Shown: positions 54,601 through 63,586 of the stretch, piece after piece
How the letters are laid out: every line of letters begins with the position of its first letter
Numbering within the stretch: position 1 is the stretch's first letter
From: CAWGCE01 sp964480915
Lineage (GTDB): Bacteria; Planctomycetota; Planctomycetia; Pirellulales; Pirellulaceae
Direction: 5' to 3'
NCBI GenBank assembly: GCA_964480915.1
Contig: CAYZRS010000004.1
Span: 1 to 64,000, forward strand
DNA length: 64,000 nucleotides
Made by a program: the position numbers and the translations under genes
The notes under the pieces: generated by a model
Database searches by the model: none
What the model was told of the DNA's origin: nothing
What the model saw: the letters and a program-made list of their open reading frames with translations, nothing else

Positions 54601-57600
54601 GCCCACCTTCGCGAAGGGCAGTTGATACTCTCATTCGCCAACGATGCATCCAATGTCGGAAATAACAACGAAGATACGAAAGATCGAGACTTCTATCTCG
54701 TTGACATCTCAGCGACGCAAATGGGCAGTGGACAATCCGACGGCACCATTTCAGAAATCTTCGACGGCAGTAAATACTCCGTCAGCAATGCACTTTCCGG
54801 AGTCAGTTTCGCGACGATCGTCGTGCAACCACCAATCGCTGTCGATGATGACATCACCACTGGGTTTGGCGAGGACACCACGAGCAATACGATTGATGTT
54901 CTAGGAAATGACACTCATGATCCGGCCACCGTGGTCACGTTTGACGATTCCGGAACGAGGGGAACGGTGACACTCAATGGTGACAACACGTTTAATTACT
55001 CACCAAATGGTGCATTCGACGCGTTGCCATTAGGCACGAGCAGTTCCGATTCCTTCACTTACACGATCACCGACCCCAGTGGCTTGGCGAGCACTGCCAC
55101 GGTAACCGTCGTCGTCGACGGAGCCAACGATGATCCGAACGGTGGAGGCTACGGCTCAACTCACTCTGAGAACGATGCCGCCTTCTCGACATCGCTCATT
55201 GCCACAGCGACGGACCCAGACGATGGTGCCACACTCAGCGTCGGCGGCATCGCCTACGTCGGCGGTAATTCGATAGGTGTCTCTTTTAGCGGCAACAACA
55301 TCCAAATTGATCCCAGCGCCTATGACTATTTGACCGCCGGAGCGCCGGTTGCCGGAGTGACTCAAGAAACCGTTGTCTACAATTATGATATCACCGATGG
55401 ACAAGGCGGCAGCACCACCGTGACCGCGACGGTCGTATTCAACGGGAGCAACGATGCGCCTGTTCTGGACGGCTTAGCAACGCTGACGATTCCCGACATT
55501 TTTGAAAACAGCTCGGACCCGAACGGGACGACGGTGGCCGCAATGCTCAGCAGTGCTGCGACAGCCCCGATTACCGACGTCGACGACAATTCGAGCGAAG
55601 GGATCGCCGTCATCGGGGCTGACTCAACGAACGGGGACTGGGAGTTTTCGCTCAACAACGGTTCGACCTGGACCGCGTTCTCAGCGGCTGCTGTGCCCGC
55701 CACTTCGGCCAGCGCTACAAACGCTGTACTGCTCGACCCGACGGCCTTGATTCGCTTCGTACCGCAGGCGGGCTTCTCCGGTGCAGCAAGTCCGCTGCAG
55801 TTCGTCGCCTGGGATCAAACCATTGGCAACAATGGCGACACCGGAGTCGACGCGTCGTCGAGTGCTACGTCCGCGTTTAGCGCGGCAAGCAACACCGTCT
55901 CGCTGCAAATCATACCCGTGGCGATTGCTGCCATCGACGACGGCCCATTCTTCGTTTCAGAAGACGGCACATTGAACCAGGACCTCGGCACGCACTTAAT
56001 CGGCTGGCAGGCAAGACGTGAAATAACCGTCGACAACACGACACGAGCCGAAGCACTGAACGACTTTCCGCTGCTCGTGCGGCTCGATGCGACGACGATC
56101 GATTACGGTCAGACCCAGAATCTTGGGCAGGATCTAAGGTTCTTAGATTCCACTGGAAATCTACTCGACTATGAAATTGAATCTTGGGACGAAGCGGGCG
56201 AGTCGACCGTCTGGGTTCGCGTTCCCACGATCGACGCCAATTCGACCGCCACCATCACGATGTACTATGGGAACACTTCGGCCGCAGCCGGACAAACGCC
56301 GGCGAGCGTTTGGAGCGACGGTTACCAATCGGTCTATCACTTCAGTGAAAACGCCAACGCGAACGGCGACCTCCTGGCCGATACCGTGAGCGGATTAGAT
56401 GGCTCGAACCAAGGATCATCGGCTGTCAGCGGGTTGATTGGCGGCGCCCAGTCGTTCGATGGTAGTGACTACGTCGACCTGGGTACTGATCGACCATTTG
56501 TCCGCGATTTCTCCGCAGCGACGTTGTCGGCCTGGGTTAACACCGATTCATTGTCTGGCAACGGCCAAGTCGTCGGATTCCTACGAGGACCCGGCGGCAG
56601 TAGCGTTCGTTCACGTCTCGAGTTGGTGCGGGAAGGAAACGAAATCGCGATCTACGCCAGAACGACCGACACGACTTCCGGCAGTCAAAAAATAGAGACC
56701 ACGACCGGCGCCATCCAAACTGGACAATGGCATCAAGTTGTCGGAACGGTCGACTTCGCTTCGGATACCATCAAGATTTACATTGACGGGCAGGAGCAAG
56801 CGACCACGGGAACGATTAACTTCAGCAACAATTCGACACCCGACACAAACTCCATGCAAGGCACGATCGGGGTCGAAGAAAACATGTCCCTGTCGTTCTT
56901 CCGAGGCGACATTGACGAAGTTCGAGTCGCGTCCGTCGCCCGCAGCGCGGCTTGGATCAACGCTCAATACGAAGCGGCTCAAGGATCGATGGTTTCCATC
57001 GGCAATGAAGAGTCGACCGGTGGAATCCTTGCCAACGATTCGATTTCCGGCAACGTTCCCGTCACTGCGGTGCTCGAATCGGACGTTTCCCATGGAACGC
57101 TGGCGCTGAGCAGCGACGGCAGTTTCACCTACACGCCCAACGCCGATTTCTTCGGTAGCGACTCCTTCACATACTCTGTTACCGACGGAACCAGCAGCAG
57201 TACGGCGACCGTGCAGATTCAGGTCAACGGCATCAATGACGATCCCATCGCCAACGACGACACGAGCTCTGCGCTGATTGGCATGCCCAAGACGATCAGC
57301 GTCCTCAGCAACGATATCGACGTCGACAGTGCGTTCGGCACGGTGACGATCGACAACGTTTCCGCTGGGTCGAACGTCACCGTCAATCCAGACGGTACGG
57401 TCGAATTTCTGTCTAACACGCTGGGAACTTTTTCTTTCACGTACCAAGTCGATGATGTCGACGGAGCGACGTCGAACGTTGCGACCGTGACGGTCACCGT
57501 TTCGGATGTGGTCGCGCACGGCCTTTGGATATCCACGTCGGGCGATTCGAATGCAACGGGCGCTCCCGGCCTCGATAGTTGGCTTGACGGTGAGGTTATC

Positions 57601-60600
57601 CAGTTTGATGGGTCGACCTATGATCTGGTCGGCGCCACGACCGACGGCACCTTTGCCTCGGTCTTTGACGTAAACCAGTTTGGTGTTGATGCAAATATCA
57701 CGGCTTTGCAGTACATATCACGCGACTTTATGGTCGGAAGCGGTTCGACTGGATTCAGTTTCCAAACGGGCGACGTGATGTTTGCCATTGACCAAGACGC
57801 AACCTTCACTTCGACGAATACAGCGGGCATCGAGACAGGCGATTTCGCACTTTTCCGACCAGATGTTCCTGGCGACTATCGCAGCGGACAATTCTTCGAG
57901 GTGTACGACAGCGTGGGCGGTGCCCCCATACTCAATGCAGCGACCGTCGTGGAACAAGCAGTCAGTTTTGGTGCCTTCAATTTCATACCAGGCGATCTGC
58001 TGTTTGCCGAAGCTGGCGATTCTAGCCTGTTTGTCCTGCGGCCTAGCAGCTTGGGAGACCCCGCATCGACCGGCGGCACGGGCACTGCAGGCTCACTGGC
58101 CACCGTGCTGACAGGTTCGGCCGGCGCGAACATCGACGGTTTGGAATTGATCGAACGGACGACTCAGTTGGGAGACGTCGTTCTTGACGAAGGGACGCTC
58201 TTGATGTCCATCGATAGCGCTGCCAATGTCGGCGGCCCTGCCGGATCACGATCCGTCGAACCGCACGACATTTTCGCATTCTCTTTTGTCGGTTCCGATG
58301 CCAAAGCCGAACTACTCTTTGATGCCGACGACGTACAGCTGGCGGCAGCTTCCGAGAACGTCGACGCGATTGCATTGAACTTCGGACCCAATTCGTTCCA
58401 AACGATTTCCGGTACGGTTTATGAAGACGTCGACGGCGATGGTAATGTTACCAATGACGGTGTCGGTGCCGAAAACGTCCTTGTGAAACTCTATCGAGAC
58501 AACGGGAATGGCACACCCGATGGCGGCGACACGTTCATTACGTCGATGGGAACGCTGTCGAATGGACAGTACTCGTTCTCAAACCTCAGGCACGGTGAGT
58601 ATTATGTCATCGTCGACTCCACGACGATTACGCCCAGCGCCGGCTTCAACGGAACGCTCACGACCGACAACGTTTGGGCCGAACAGACCTTCGGCTCGGC
58701 CGGAAGTCTCTATCTCGATAACGACGACAACCTTCTTGCCTCAATAAACGACGGTACCTTGTTTGGTGGGCGCGACATGACTGCCTCGGACAACGCCAAT
58801 CACGTCGCAACCGCAGAGCACATCATTCACGTCGATTTGAATGGGGGCACGCCAGCGGACGTTGATTTCGGTTTCAGTTTTAATGTCGTGACCAACACGT
58901 CGGCGGGTGATGCGCAAGACGATCGAGGCGGCGTGAATGAGCAAACCGTTCAAGGATCGTTGCGACAATTCATTACCAATGCAAATAACGTATTCGGCGC
59001 CAATGCGATGCGATTTGTCCCGGCTGAAGCGACAGAAGTATCACCGGGTAACTTTACTTTCACCCGAGGCAACGCGCCGAACCGGTCCGATTTGGCAGGT
59101 AACTCTTGGTGGCAGATCGGCGTGTCGGAAGTCTTGCCGAACATCACAGATATCGAGACAACGATCGACGGGACCGCGTACAACGCGGCCGACGGTACCA
59201 GCCTGCTGAACACCAATCAGGCTCAACTCGGCTTCAGCGGTCAAGTCGGCATCGACCCCGATGGCATCCCCAATTCGGGCGACGAACATTTGGTTTCCCA
59301 GTTGGAAGGCGTCGAACTCGAATTGATCGACACTGCCAACGTAACCGTCGGCCTCGACATCAATGCTAACAATACGGTGGTTCAGCGAGTTGCGATTCAC
59401 GGTTTCGGCGACGCCAGCCAGACAGGATCGGCAGCAAAATTAGGAAATATTGTTGTTCGAAGTGTCGGAAGTGATCCCGCAGTGCAAAACACTTTGATCA
59501 CCGATAACGTGATTGGGTCAGGTCCAGATCAATTCGCCAGGATCGCTGCCGACCACAACGAGGGTGCCGGCGTCATCATCATGAGCGGCGGCGTGGGTAC
59601 AGTTCGAGACAACGTCATTGGTTTTGGCGGCACCTGGGGCGTCCGCATACAAGACGTGGGCACCAGCGGTTGGCTCGTCGAAGCCAATTCAATTGTCGGC
59701 AATGCACAGGTCATCGCCTCCAGCGATGGGATTGAGATCGCCGGCAACTCGTCCAACTTTGTCGTCCGCGGCAATTACATCGCAGACAACCAAGGCGCGG
59801 GCATTGATAGCTTCCGATCACCTGGCAGTCATTTCTACGGATTCAACACCATCGAAAACAATGGGGCTGGCGGTGTGGAATCGTCAGGCGTTCGTGTTTA
59901 TGGAAATGACAATAACATCTCGTTTAATCGCATTCGCAACAATTCCGGCGCGGGCGTGCTAGTCGTCGGTGAAACCACGGGAGCGAACGGCCGCAGCGCG
60001 GCCATCGGAAACCAGATCAGCCAAAATGCATTCGAAAACAATGGTGGCCTCGCGATTGACTTGCGCGCCGCCACGGTAGGAACAAACGCTGCGAGGGCCG
60101 GAGATGGAGTCACTGCCAACGATGGCACGACATCGCCAACGACGGGAAATGAAGGCTTCGACTTCCCTGTCTTCTCCGTCGCCAACCTCAAGGGGACCAG
60201 CGTAGATATTGTTGGCACAGCGCCTGCAAACGCATTGGTCGAAATCTATCTTGCGGCCCCCAACAGCAATGACATGTCGGGCGGGTTTCAATTTGGGGAG
60301 GGTGCCGAATACATTGGCACGGTGATCGCGGACGCGACAGGCGCTTTTAGCACAACGTTGACCAGCCCTTCCTTGACGCCGACGAGTATGCTGACAGCAA
60401 TCGCGATCGATACAACGTCGCACAACACCTCGGAGTTCAGCCAAGTGATTCCGGTACTCCACTTTCGCTTGCAGGCGCAAGACGACGTGGCGACGGTCAA
60501 TGAAGGTGGCACGCTCTCGGGCGATGCGTCGACAAACGACATCACAACCGCCGGCAGCGAGGTCACTTACACCCTGGCTAACCCAACTACGAATGGCACG

Positions 60601-63369
60601 TTGGTGCTCAACCCGAACGGGACATTTACTTACGATCATGATGGAACGGAAGCGACTGTCGATTCGTTTGACTATGTCGTTACGGACAATCATGGTGAGA
60701 CATCGACAGCCACCGTTACGATCACCATCACGAATCAGAACGATCCGCCCATTGCTGGCAACGACTCATTCAGCGTCGTAGAAGATGGCCTCCTCAACGC
60801 CACCGTCAGCGCCAATGACTCCGATGCGGAAGATGACACGCTCGCCTACACGCTCCTTAGCCCGACGACGTCTGGAACGGTGAATCTGAATGGCGATGGA
60901 ACATTCACCTACAGCCCCAACGCTAACTTCCATGGCACCGACACTTTCTCGTACGAAGTTTCTGACGGAAATGGTGGTACGCACTCCGCAACCGTCACCA
61001 TTGAAGTGACTCCAGAGAACGATGCTCCGACGGGTCTCAACGATGCGTTCAGCATCAATGAAGACACAACCCTGTCCGGGAACGTGGCGACCAACGACTT
61101 TGACATCGACGGGAATTCTCTCACATTCAGCTTGGTCGACGGACCAACCCAAGGAACTTTGCAATTCAACGTCGATGGAACGTTTAGTTATGCACCGAAC
61201 CCCAACTTCAACGGATTCGATACGTTTCGTTACCAGATCGATGATGGTGCAGGAGGAATTGTCAACGCCGATGTCACGATCGACGTCCTACCGATCAACG
61301 ACCCGCCAGTGGCTGTCGATGACTCGTACTCGGTCAACGAAGACCTCTCTTTGACGGACGATGTCAGCACGAATGACACCGATCCTGATTCATCGGCGCT
61401 TACTTTCGCGACCGCTTCGTCACCAAGCAATGGCAGTCTGACTTTCAATCCGGACGGCACTTTCACCTACACTCCGGACCGGCACTATACGGGTGCGGAC
61501 AGTTTTTCTTACACCGTGACCGATGGCGTGACGAGCACGACCGCCACAGTTCACATTACGGTCGACCCGATCAACGACATTCCGGTTGCTGGAGACGACC
61601 TCTTTCAGGGCGATGAAGACACCACGCTAACGGGCTTCGTTGGCAGCAATGACATCGACGTCGAGGATGCCACGCTATCGTTCGCGCTCCTCAGCGATGC
61701 AACTCAAGGCACTCTCATCTTCAAGCCCAATGGAACGTTTGCCTACACGCCTGCACCAAACTTCCACGGCACCGACAGTTTCCGTTACGAGGTCGCCGAC
61801 TCAAACGGCGCCACTGCGATTGCCGAGGTGTCGTTCGTCATTTCGCCAGTCAACGATCTCCCGAAGGCCAATGACGACTTCTTCACCACGGCAGAAAACA
61901 GGACGCTCACCGATACAGTGACGACCAATGATGCCGATGTAGAAGAAGTTTCATTGACTTATTCACTGACGACGACCCCATCGAACGGAACCGTCACCAT
62001 CAACCCGGACGGCAGTTTTGTTTTCACGCCGGAACGGGGCTTTGTGGGCGTCACGGAATTCGACTACACGGCGACCGACTCGGAAGGTGGTAGTGCAACG
62101 GCCACCGTTCAAATCAATGTCATGAACGTCAATGAAGCGCCAGTTGCCGCGAATGATTCCTTCACGACAAACGAAGACACCCCAATTCAAGGCTCGGTCG
62201 CTGCGAATGACATCGATCCAGACAACGACAGACTGACGTTCTCGATCGTGAGTTTCCCTGCCAGGGGCGACCTGCAACTGAATCCTGACGGCTCGTTTGT
62301 CTACACGCCAGAAGCAGACCACAACGGAACCACGGCCTTCCGATACCGAGTAAGCGACGACTCTGGACTATCTGAAGTCGCCGTCGCGGAAATCGTCGTG
62401 GCCGAAGTCAATGATGCACCGGTCGCCCAGAATGATGAGTTCCTTGCTACGTCGAATTCTCCCCTCTCTCTTCTTCCTGCTGAGTTGCTGGCGAATGACT
62501 CTGATATTGAGAGCGACGGACTGACCGTCGAATTCATCGAATCGCCAACGAACGGCCAGATCACTCAGAATCCCGATGGAACGATCGAATACACTCCGGA
62601 TGGCAGTTTTGTCGGCATCGACACGTTTACTTACGTGATCACCGATGGAGAAGCGGTTAGCGCCCCCGCCACCGTGTCCGTCACCGTCCTGGCGGCACCA
62701 CCCTTGGTCATTCCGCCCAATACGGATGCGCCGATTGAAGAAGATGCGAACACTTCCGCTGACGAAGCGGGCGACACGCCGGCAATTGGTGCTCTGCTGG
62801 ACTCGAACACGACCCAGTCAAGTGTCGATGACGACGATTCCGATTTCATTGCGTTGCTCAATGATTCGTTTACCAGCGACGACAGCAAAGATGGCGTCTT
62901 CCTTGTCACCAACATCCTGACGGACATCGAATCGGAAGACTCGACATTGCAGCGACTGGCGATCGTCGCCGGATCGTATGTGGCCGACGGGGTCGAACTG
63001 ACGACGCCCGATCGAGAAACCGTTCCCGAACTTGAACCGGTCGAACTTGCGGAACTCAGCCAACTTGATTTCGCGACCTATTTCCGTGAAGGAGAGTCGT
63101 ATTTTGCCATTTCCGAGAAGATGGACCAATTCCGCCAATCACTGGACGCGGAAATGATCCTGCCAGAACTGGCCGTCGAAGGTATCGTTGCCGCGACCTC
63201 CAGTTTCAGCGTTGGTGCCGCATTCTGGCTATTGCGAGGTGGTTATATAGTCGCCAGCGTCATCTCGGCACTACCCGCATGGCAGACCTTCGATCCGATC
63301 CCCATCCTGGCCTACGCCATGAAAGAAGAAGGCGAAGACGAGACCGTCGAATCGTTGATGGGTGGCTAG
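51661..63369 (+). CDS. Giant LEPR-XLL/DUF4347 multidomain surface protein
   Basis: The 3902-residue protein opens with a cysteine-poor leader holding LEPRLCFS at about 40-47, the planctomycete LEPR-XLL signal. Then: DUF4347 (about 94-260; VHILSHGTEG, ILFYGCDLAG); a propeller-like run with VVVWTS repeats (290-680); cadherin-like/VCBS units (694-777, 1059-1430); an uncharacterised domain (780-1053) repeated at 1953-2237; DUF2341 and LamG-like lectin folds (1447-1777); an SdrD-B-like domain (2247-2404); a parallel beta-helix (2410-2837); eight tandem-95 repeats (2941-3677); an acidic linker; and a C-terminal hydrophobic stretch (GAAFWLLRGGYIVASVISALP). Asp-rich loops suggest calcium binding. It is probably a secreted or surface-displayed adhesin; the C-terminal segment may anchor it. 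Confidence 0.93.
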   Translation: MRTSSQESVQSWINHAWNRCNPLAKSTDPALRPGVQLDMLEPRLCFSATPLGADLLTDEWMFGADHAQAAVQIDSYEEPSSPFTTADDQSSGMALIFIDGNVEQKEMLIEGLTSRFGDEAEIHVLDTARDGLDQITEIVQSHHEISAVHILSHGTEGQIQLGNITLSSANLDAYASQLSRWSDHLHEDADILFYGCDLAGNDDGESLVDGIAGLTLADVAASNDKTGAAKAGGDWELEFATGTITTDVVANAALQANFTGTLDLVPRGEQIVNQDLAPHPLNLDQATDTETSNSDSAVAFAANGTHVVVWTSANSNGDSDVLFQLFDANSEPVGEQQLATTKTADNQHSASVAMAANGDFVVVWTSENQDGSASSVFFRRFDVNGVALSGELSVYDGASVDHTAFIQRNADIAMNLAGDFAITWGGQVFGENNGIAARTYNLNGTPVSDVFHANATFGIADQQQNPSIAIDANSNLVIGWNDNRVNGGGTITKASINGGHFDRFGSPGTQIEAPETVFGFVDVDIRNPSIDMKEDGTVAVAYEISTNINPEWKIEVQVFNPALAGAAFAIAPEGSVSGTSNDKVNPSIWFNEDDTLLLTWEGFGNQSGEDDTAGVFARVLTTNGATQAIPLPAGASDEFRVNQTTAGAQGNVSIAGLDGDNFAVVWTGNGADDNNGVYIRQFGTGVDAVDDTIQVATDHDKQIFIDRLFNNDISDGTLTLTSTTNGTGSVVDNGDGTITYTPSTGFTGNDSFTYTVENDDGVSDTATVHVIVIDPTIVDHIWVTEESSTTIDEKGGTAFNLPDPSGGSTTDTIAFDLDDFGSSAKLEGIHYVSQGLQLGDTNSIQLEPGDIIGSLDGATTLGGINFQASDVFLFEPTTPGDNTAGTFTRLLQNPLGVDILALSLIETDTDFADTTLEAGTFLFTRDGDPAKLFAYRPTGVGASTAGTANLFFDGTDSGGFDLAEEITAIEVIEQDMIAGNAHLREGQLILSFANDASNVGNNNEDTKDRDFYLVDISATQMGSGQSDGTISEIFDGSKYSVSNALSGVSFATIVVQPPIAVDDDITTGFGEDTTSNTIDVLGNDTHDPATVVTFDDSGTRGTVTLNGDNTFNYSPNGAFDALPLGTSSSDSFTYTITDPSGLASTATVTVVVDGANDDPNGGGYGSTHSENDAAFSTSLIATATDPDDGATLSVGGIAYVGGNSIGVSFSGNNIQIDPSAYDYLTAGAPVAGVTQETVVYNYDITDGQGGSTTVTATVVFNGSNDAPVLDGLATLTIPDIFENSSDPNGTTVAAMLSSAATAPITDVDDNSSEGIAVIGADSTNGDWEFSLNNGSTWTAFSAAAVPATSASATNAVLLDPTALIRFVPQAGFSGAASPLQFVAWDQTIGNNGDTGVDASSSATSAFSAASNTVSLQIIPVAIAAIDDGPFFVSEDGTLNQDLGTHLIGWQARREITVDNTTRAEALNDFPLLVRLDATTIDYGQTQNLGQDLRFLDSTGNLLDYEIESWDEAGESTVWVRVPTIDANSTATITMYYGNTSAAAGQTPASVWSDGYQSVYHFSENANANGDLLADTVSGLDGSNQGSSAVSGLIGGAQSFDGSDYVDLGTDRPFVRDFSAATLSAWVNTDSLSGNGQVVGFLRGPGGSSVRSRLELVREGNEIAIYARTTDTTSGSQKIETTTGAIQTGQWHQVVGTVDFASDTIKIYIDGQEQATTGTINFSNNSTPDTNSMQGTIGVEENMSLSFFRGDIDEVRVASVARSAAWINAQYEAAQGSMVSIGNEESTGGILANDSISGNVPVTAVLESDVSHGTLALSSDGSFTYTPNADFFGSDSFTYSVTDGTSSSTATVQIQVNGINDDPIANDDTSSALIGMPKTISVLSNDIDVDSAFGTVTIDNVSAGSNVTVNPDGTVEFLSNTLGTFSFTYQVDDVDGATSNVATVTVTVSDVVAHGLWISTSGDSNATGAPGLDSWLDGEVIQFDGSTYDLVGATTDGTFASVFDVNQFGVDANITALQYISRDFMVGSGSTGFSFQTGDVMFAIDQDATFTSTNTAGIETGDFALFRPDVPGDYRSGQFFEVYDSVGGAPILNAATVVEQAVSFGAFNFIPGDLLFAEAGDSSLFVLRPSSLGDPASTGGTGTAGSLATVLTGSAGANIDGLELIERTTQLGDVVLDEGTLLMSIDSAANVGGPAGSRSVEPHDIFAFSFVGSDAKAELLFDADDVQLAAASENVDAIALNFGPNSFQTISGTVYEDVDGDGNVTNDGVGAENVLVKLYRDNGNGTPDGGDTFITSMGTLSNGQYSFSNLRHGEYYVIVDSTTITPSAGFNGTLTTDNVWAEQTFGSAGSLYLDNDDNLLASINDGTLFGGRDMTASDNANHVATAEHIIHVDLNGGTPADVDFGFSFNVVTNTSAGDAQDDRGGVNEQTVQGSLRQFITNANNVFGANAMRFVPAEATEVSPGNFTFTRGNAPNRSDLAGNSWWQIGVSEVLPNITDIETTIDGTAYNAADGTSLLNTNQAQLGFSGQVGIDPDGIPNSGDEHLVSQLEGVELELIDTANVTVGLDINANNTVVQRVAIHGFGDASQTGSAAKLGNIVVRSVGSDPAVQNTLITDNVIGSGPDQFARIAADHNEGAGVIIMSGGVGTVRDNVIGFGGTWGVRIQDVGTSGWLVEANSIVGNAQVIASSDGIEIAGNSSNFVVRGNYIADNQGAGIDSFRSPGSHFYGFNTIENNGAGGVESSGVRVYGNDNNISFNRIRNNSGAGVLVVGETTGANGRSAAIGNQISQNAFENNGGLAIDLRAATVGTNAARAGDGVTANDGTTSPTTGNEGFDFPVFSVANLKGTSVDIVGTAPANALVEIYLAAPNSNDMSGGFQFGEGAEYIGTVIADATGAFSTTLTSPSLTPTSMLTAIAIDTTSHNTSEFSQVIPVLHFRLQAQDDVATVNEGGTLSGDASTNDITTAGSEVTYTLANPTTNGTLVLNPNGTFTYDHDGTEATVDSFDYVVTDNHGETSTATVTITITNQNDPPIAGNDSFSVVEDGLLNATVSANDSDAEDDTLAYTLLSPTTSGTVNLNGDGTFTYSPNANFHGTDTFSYEVSDGNGGTHSATVTIEVTPENDAPTGLNDAFSINEDTTLSGNVATNDFDIDGNSLTFSLVDGPTQGTLQFNVDGTFSYAPNPNFNGFDTFRYQIDDGAGGIVNADVTIDVLPINDPPVAVDDSYSVNEDLSLTDDVSTNDTDPDSSALTFATASSPSNGSLTFNPDGTFTYTPDRHYTGADSFSYTVTDGVTSTTATVHITVDPINDIPVAGDDLFQGDEDTTLTGFVGSNDIDVEDATLSFALLSDATQGTLIFKPNGTFAYTPAPNFHGTDSFRYEVADSNGATAIAEVSFVISPVNDLPKANDDFFTTAENRTLTDTVTTNDADVEEVSLTYSLTTTPSNGTVTINPDGSFVFTPERGFVGVTEFDYTATDSEGGSATATVQINVMNVNEAPVAANDSFTTNEDTPIQGSVAANDIDPDNDRLTFSIVSFPARGDLQLNPDGSFVYTPEADHNGTTAFRYRVSDDSGLSEVAVAEIVVAEVNDAPVAQNDEFLATSNSPLSLLPAELLANDSDIESDGLTVEFIESPTNGQITQNPDGTIEYTPDGSFVGIDTFTYVITDGEAVSAPATVSVTVLAAPPLVIPPNTDAPIEEDANTSADEAGDTPAIGALLDSNTTQSSVDDDDSDFIALLNDSFTSDDSKDGVFLVTNILTDIESEDSTLQRLAIVAGSYVADGVELTTPDRETVPELEPVELAELSQLDFATYFREGESYFAISEKMDQFRQSLDAEMILPELAVEGIVAATSSFSVGAAFWLLRGGYIVASVISALPAWQTFDPIPILAYAMKEEGEDETVESLMGG
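53998..54820 (+). repeat. First copy of an uncharacterised ~275-residue domain in the giant protein
   Basis: This part encodes a domain starting IWVTEES and containing IAFDLDDFGSS, IHYVSQGLQLG, DVFLFEPTTPGDNTAG, LFAYRPTGVG and LREGQLILSF. It matches, unit by unit, the region at 57518-58370. No family was recognised. The repeated phrase of the type 'LFxxRPxxxG' in both copies suggests a fixed fold. Confidence 0.6.
57518..58370 (+). repeat. Second copy of the ~275-residue domain
   Basis: This part encodes LWISTSGDS, VIQFDGSTYDL, LQYISRDFMVG, DFALFRPDVPGDYRSG, LFVLRPSSLGD and LDEGTLLMSI, aligned in order with the first copy. The two copies flank the cadherin-like and LamG segments, so they probably arose by duplication within the gene. 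Divergence is high. Confidence 0.6.
60475..62690 (+). repeat. Eight tandem-95 (cadherin-like) repeats
   Basis: Eight units of about 92 residues (about 278 bases) follow one another, beginning near 60475, 60760, 61035, 61315, 61590, 61865, 62145 and 62425. Each has the pattern NDxFxxxEDxxLxxxVxxND, a GTLxxNPDGTFxYTPxxxFxGxDSFxY core and a VTIxVxPxNDxP exit. The last unit is the most divergent. Such repeats form a stiff calcium-dependent stalk in secreted adhesins. Confidence 0.85.
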
Positions 63370-63586
63370 TTGCGTCCATCGGCCGATCGAGCCGACCTGC
63401 CGAACGTTGGTCCTACGCGTGTCGATATAACCCGTTTTACAGGTGCAAACGATTCGGCGACCATCTCTTGACCAGCGGTTGTCAGCCTTGAGGCCGCAAC
63501 CGTGACCTACCCTTGAGAATCTGCGGCGTGGGCTTTCCCCCACGGCCTCATGAATCACACGGGTCCGCTGCTAGGTCATCACTGTC

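Noticed and set aside
56611..57519. Minus-strand frame of 302 residues inside the giant gene
   Set aside because: Arg/Val/Asp-rich shadow of the repetitive coding sequence; no start context or domain.
63527..63544. Hairpin CGTGGG/CCCACG as terminator of the giant gene
   Set aside because: Only a 6-bp stem and no T-run follows; more than 150 bases from the stop codon.
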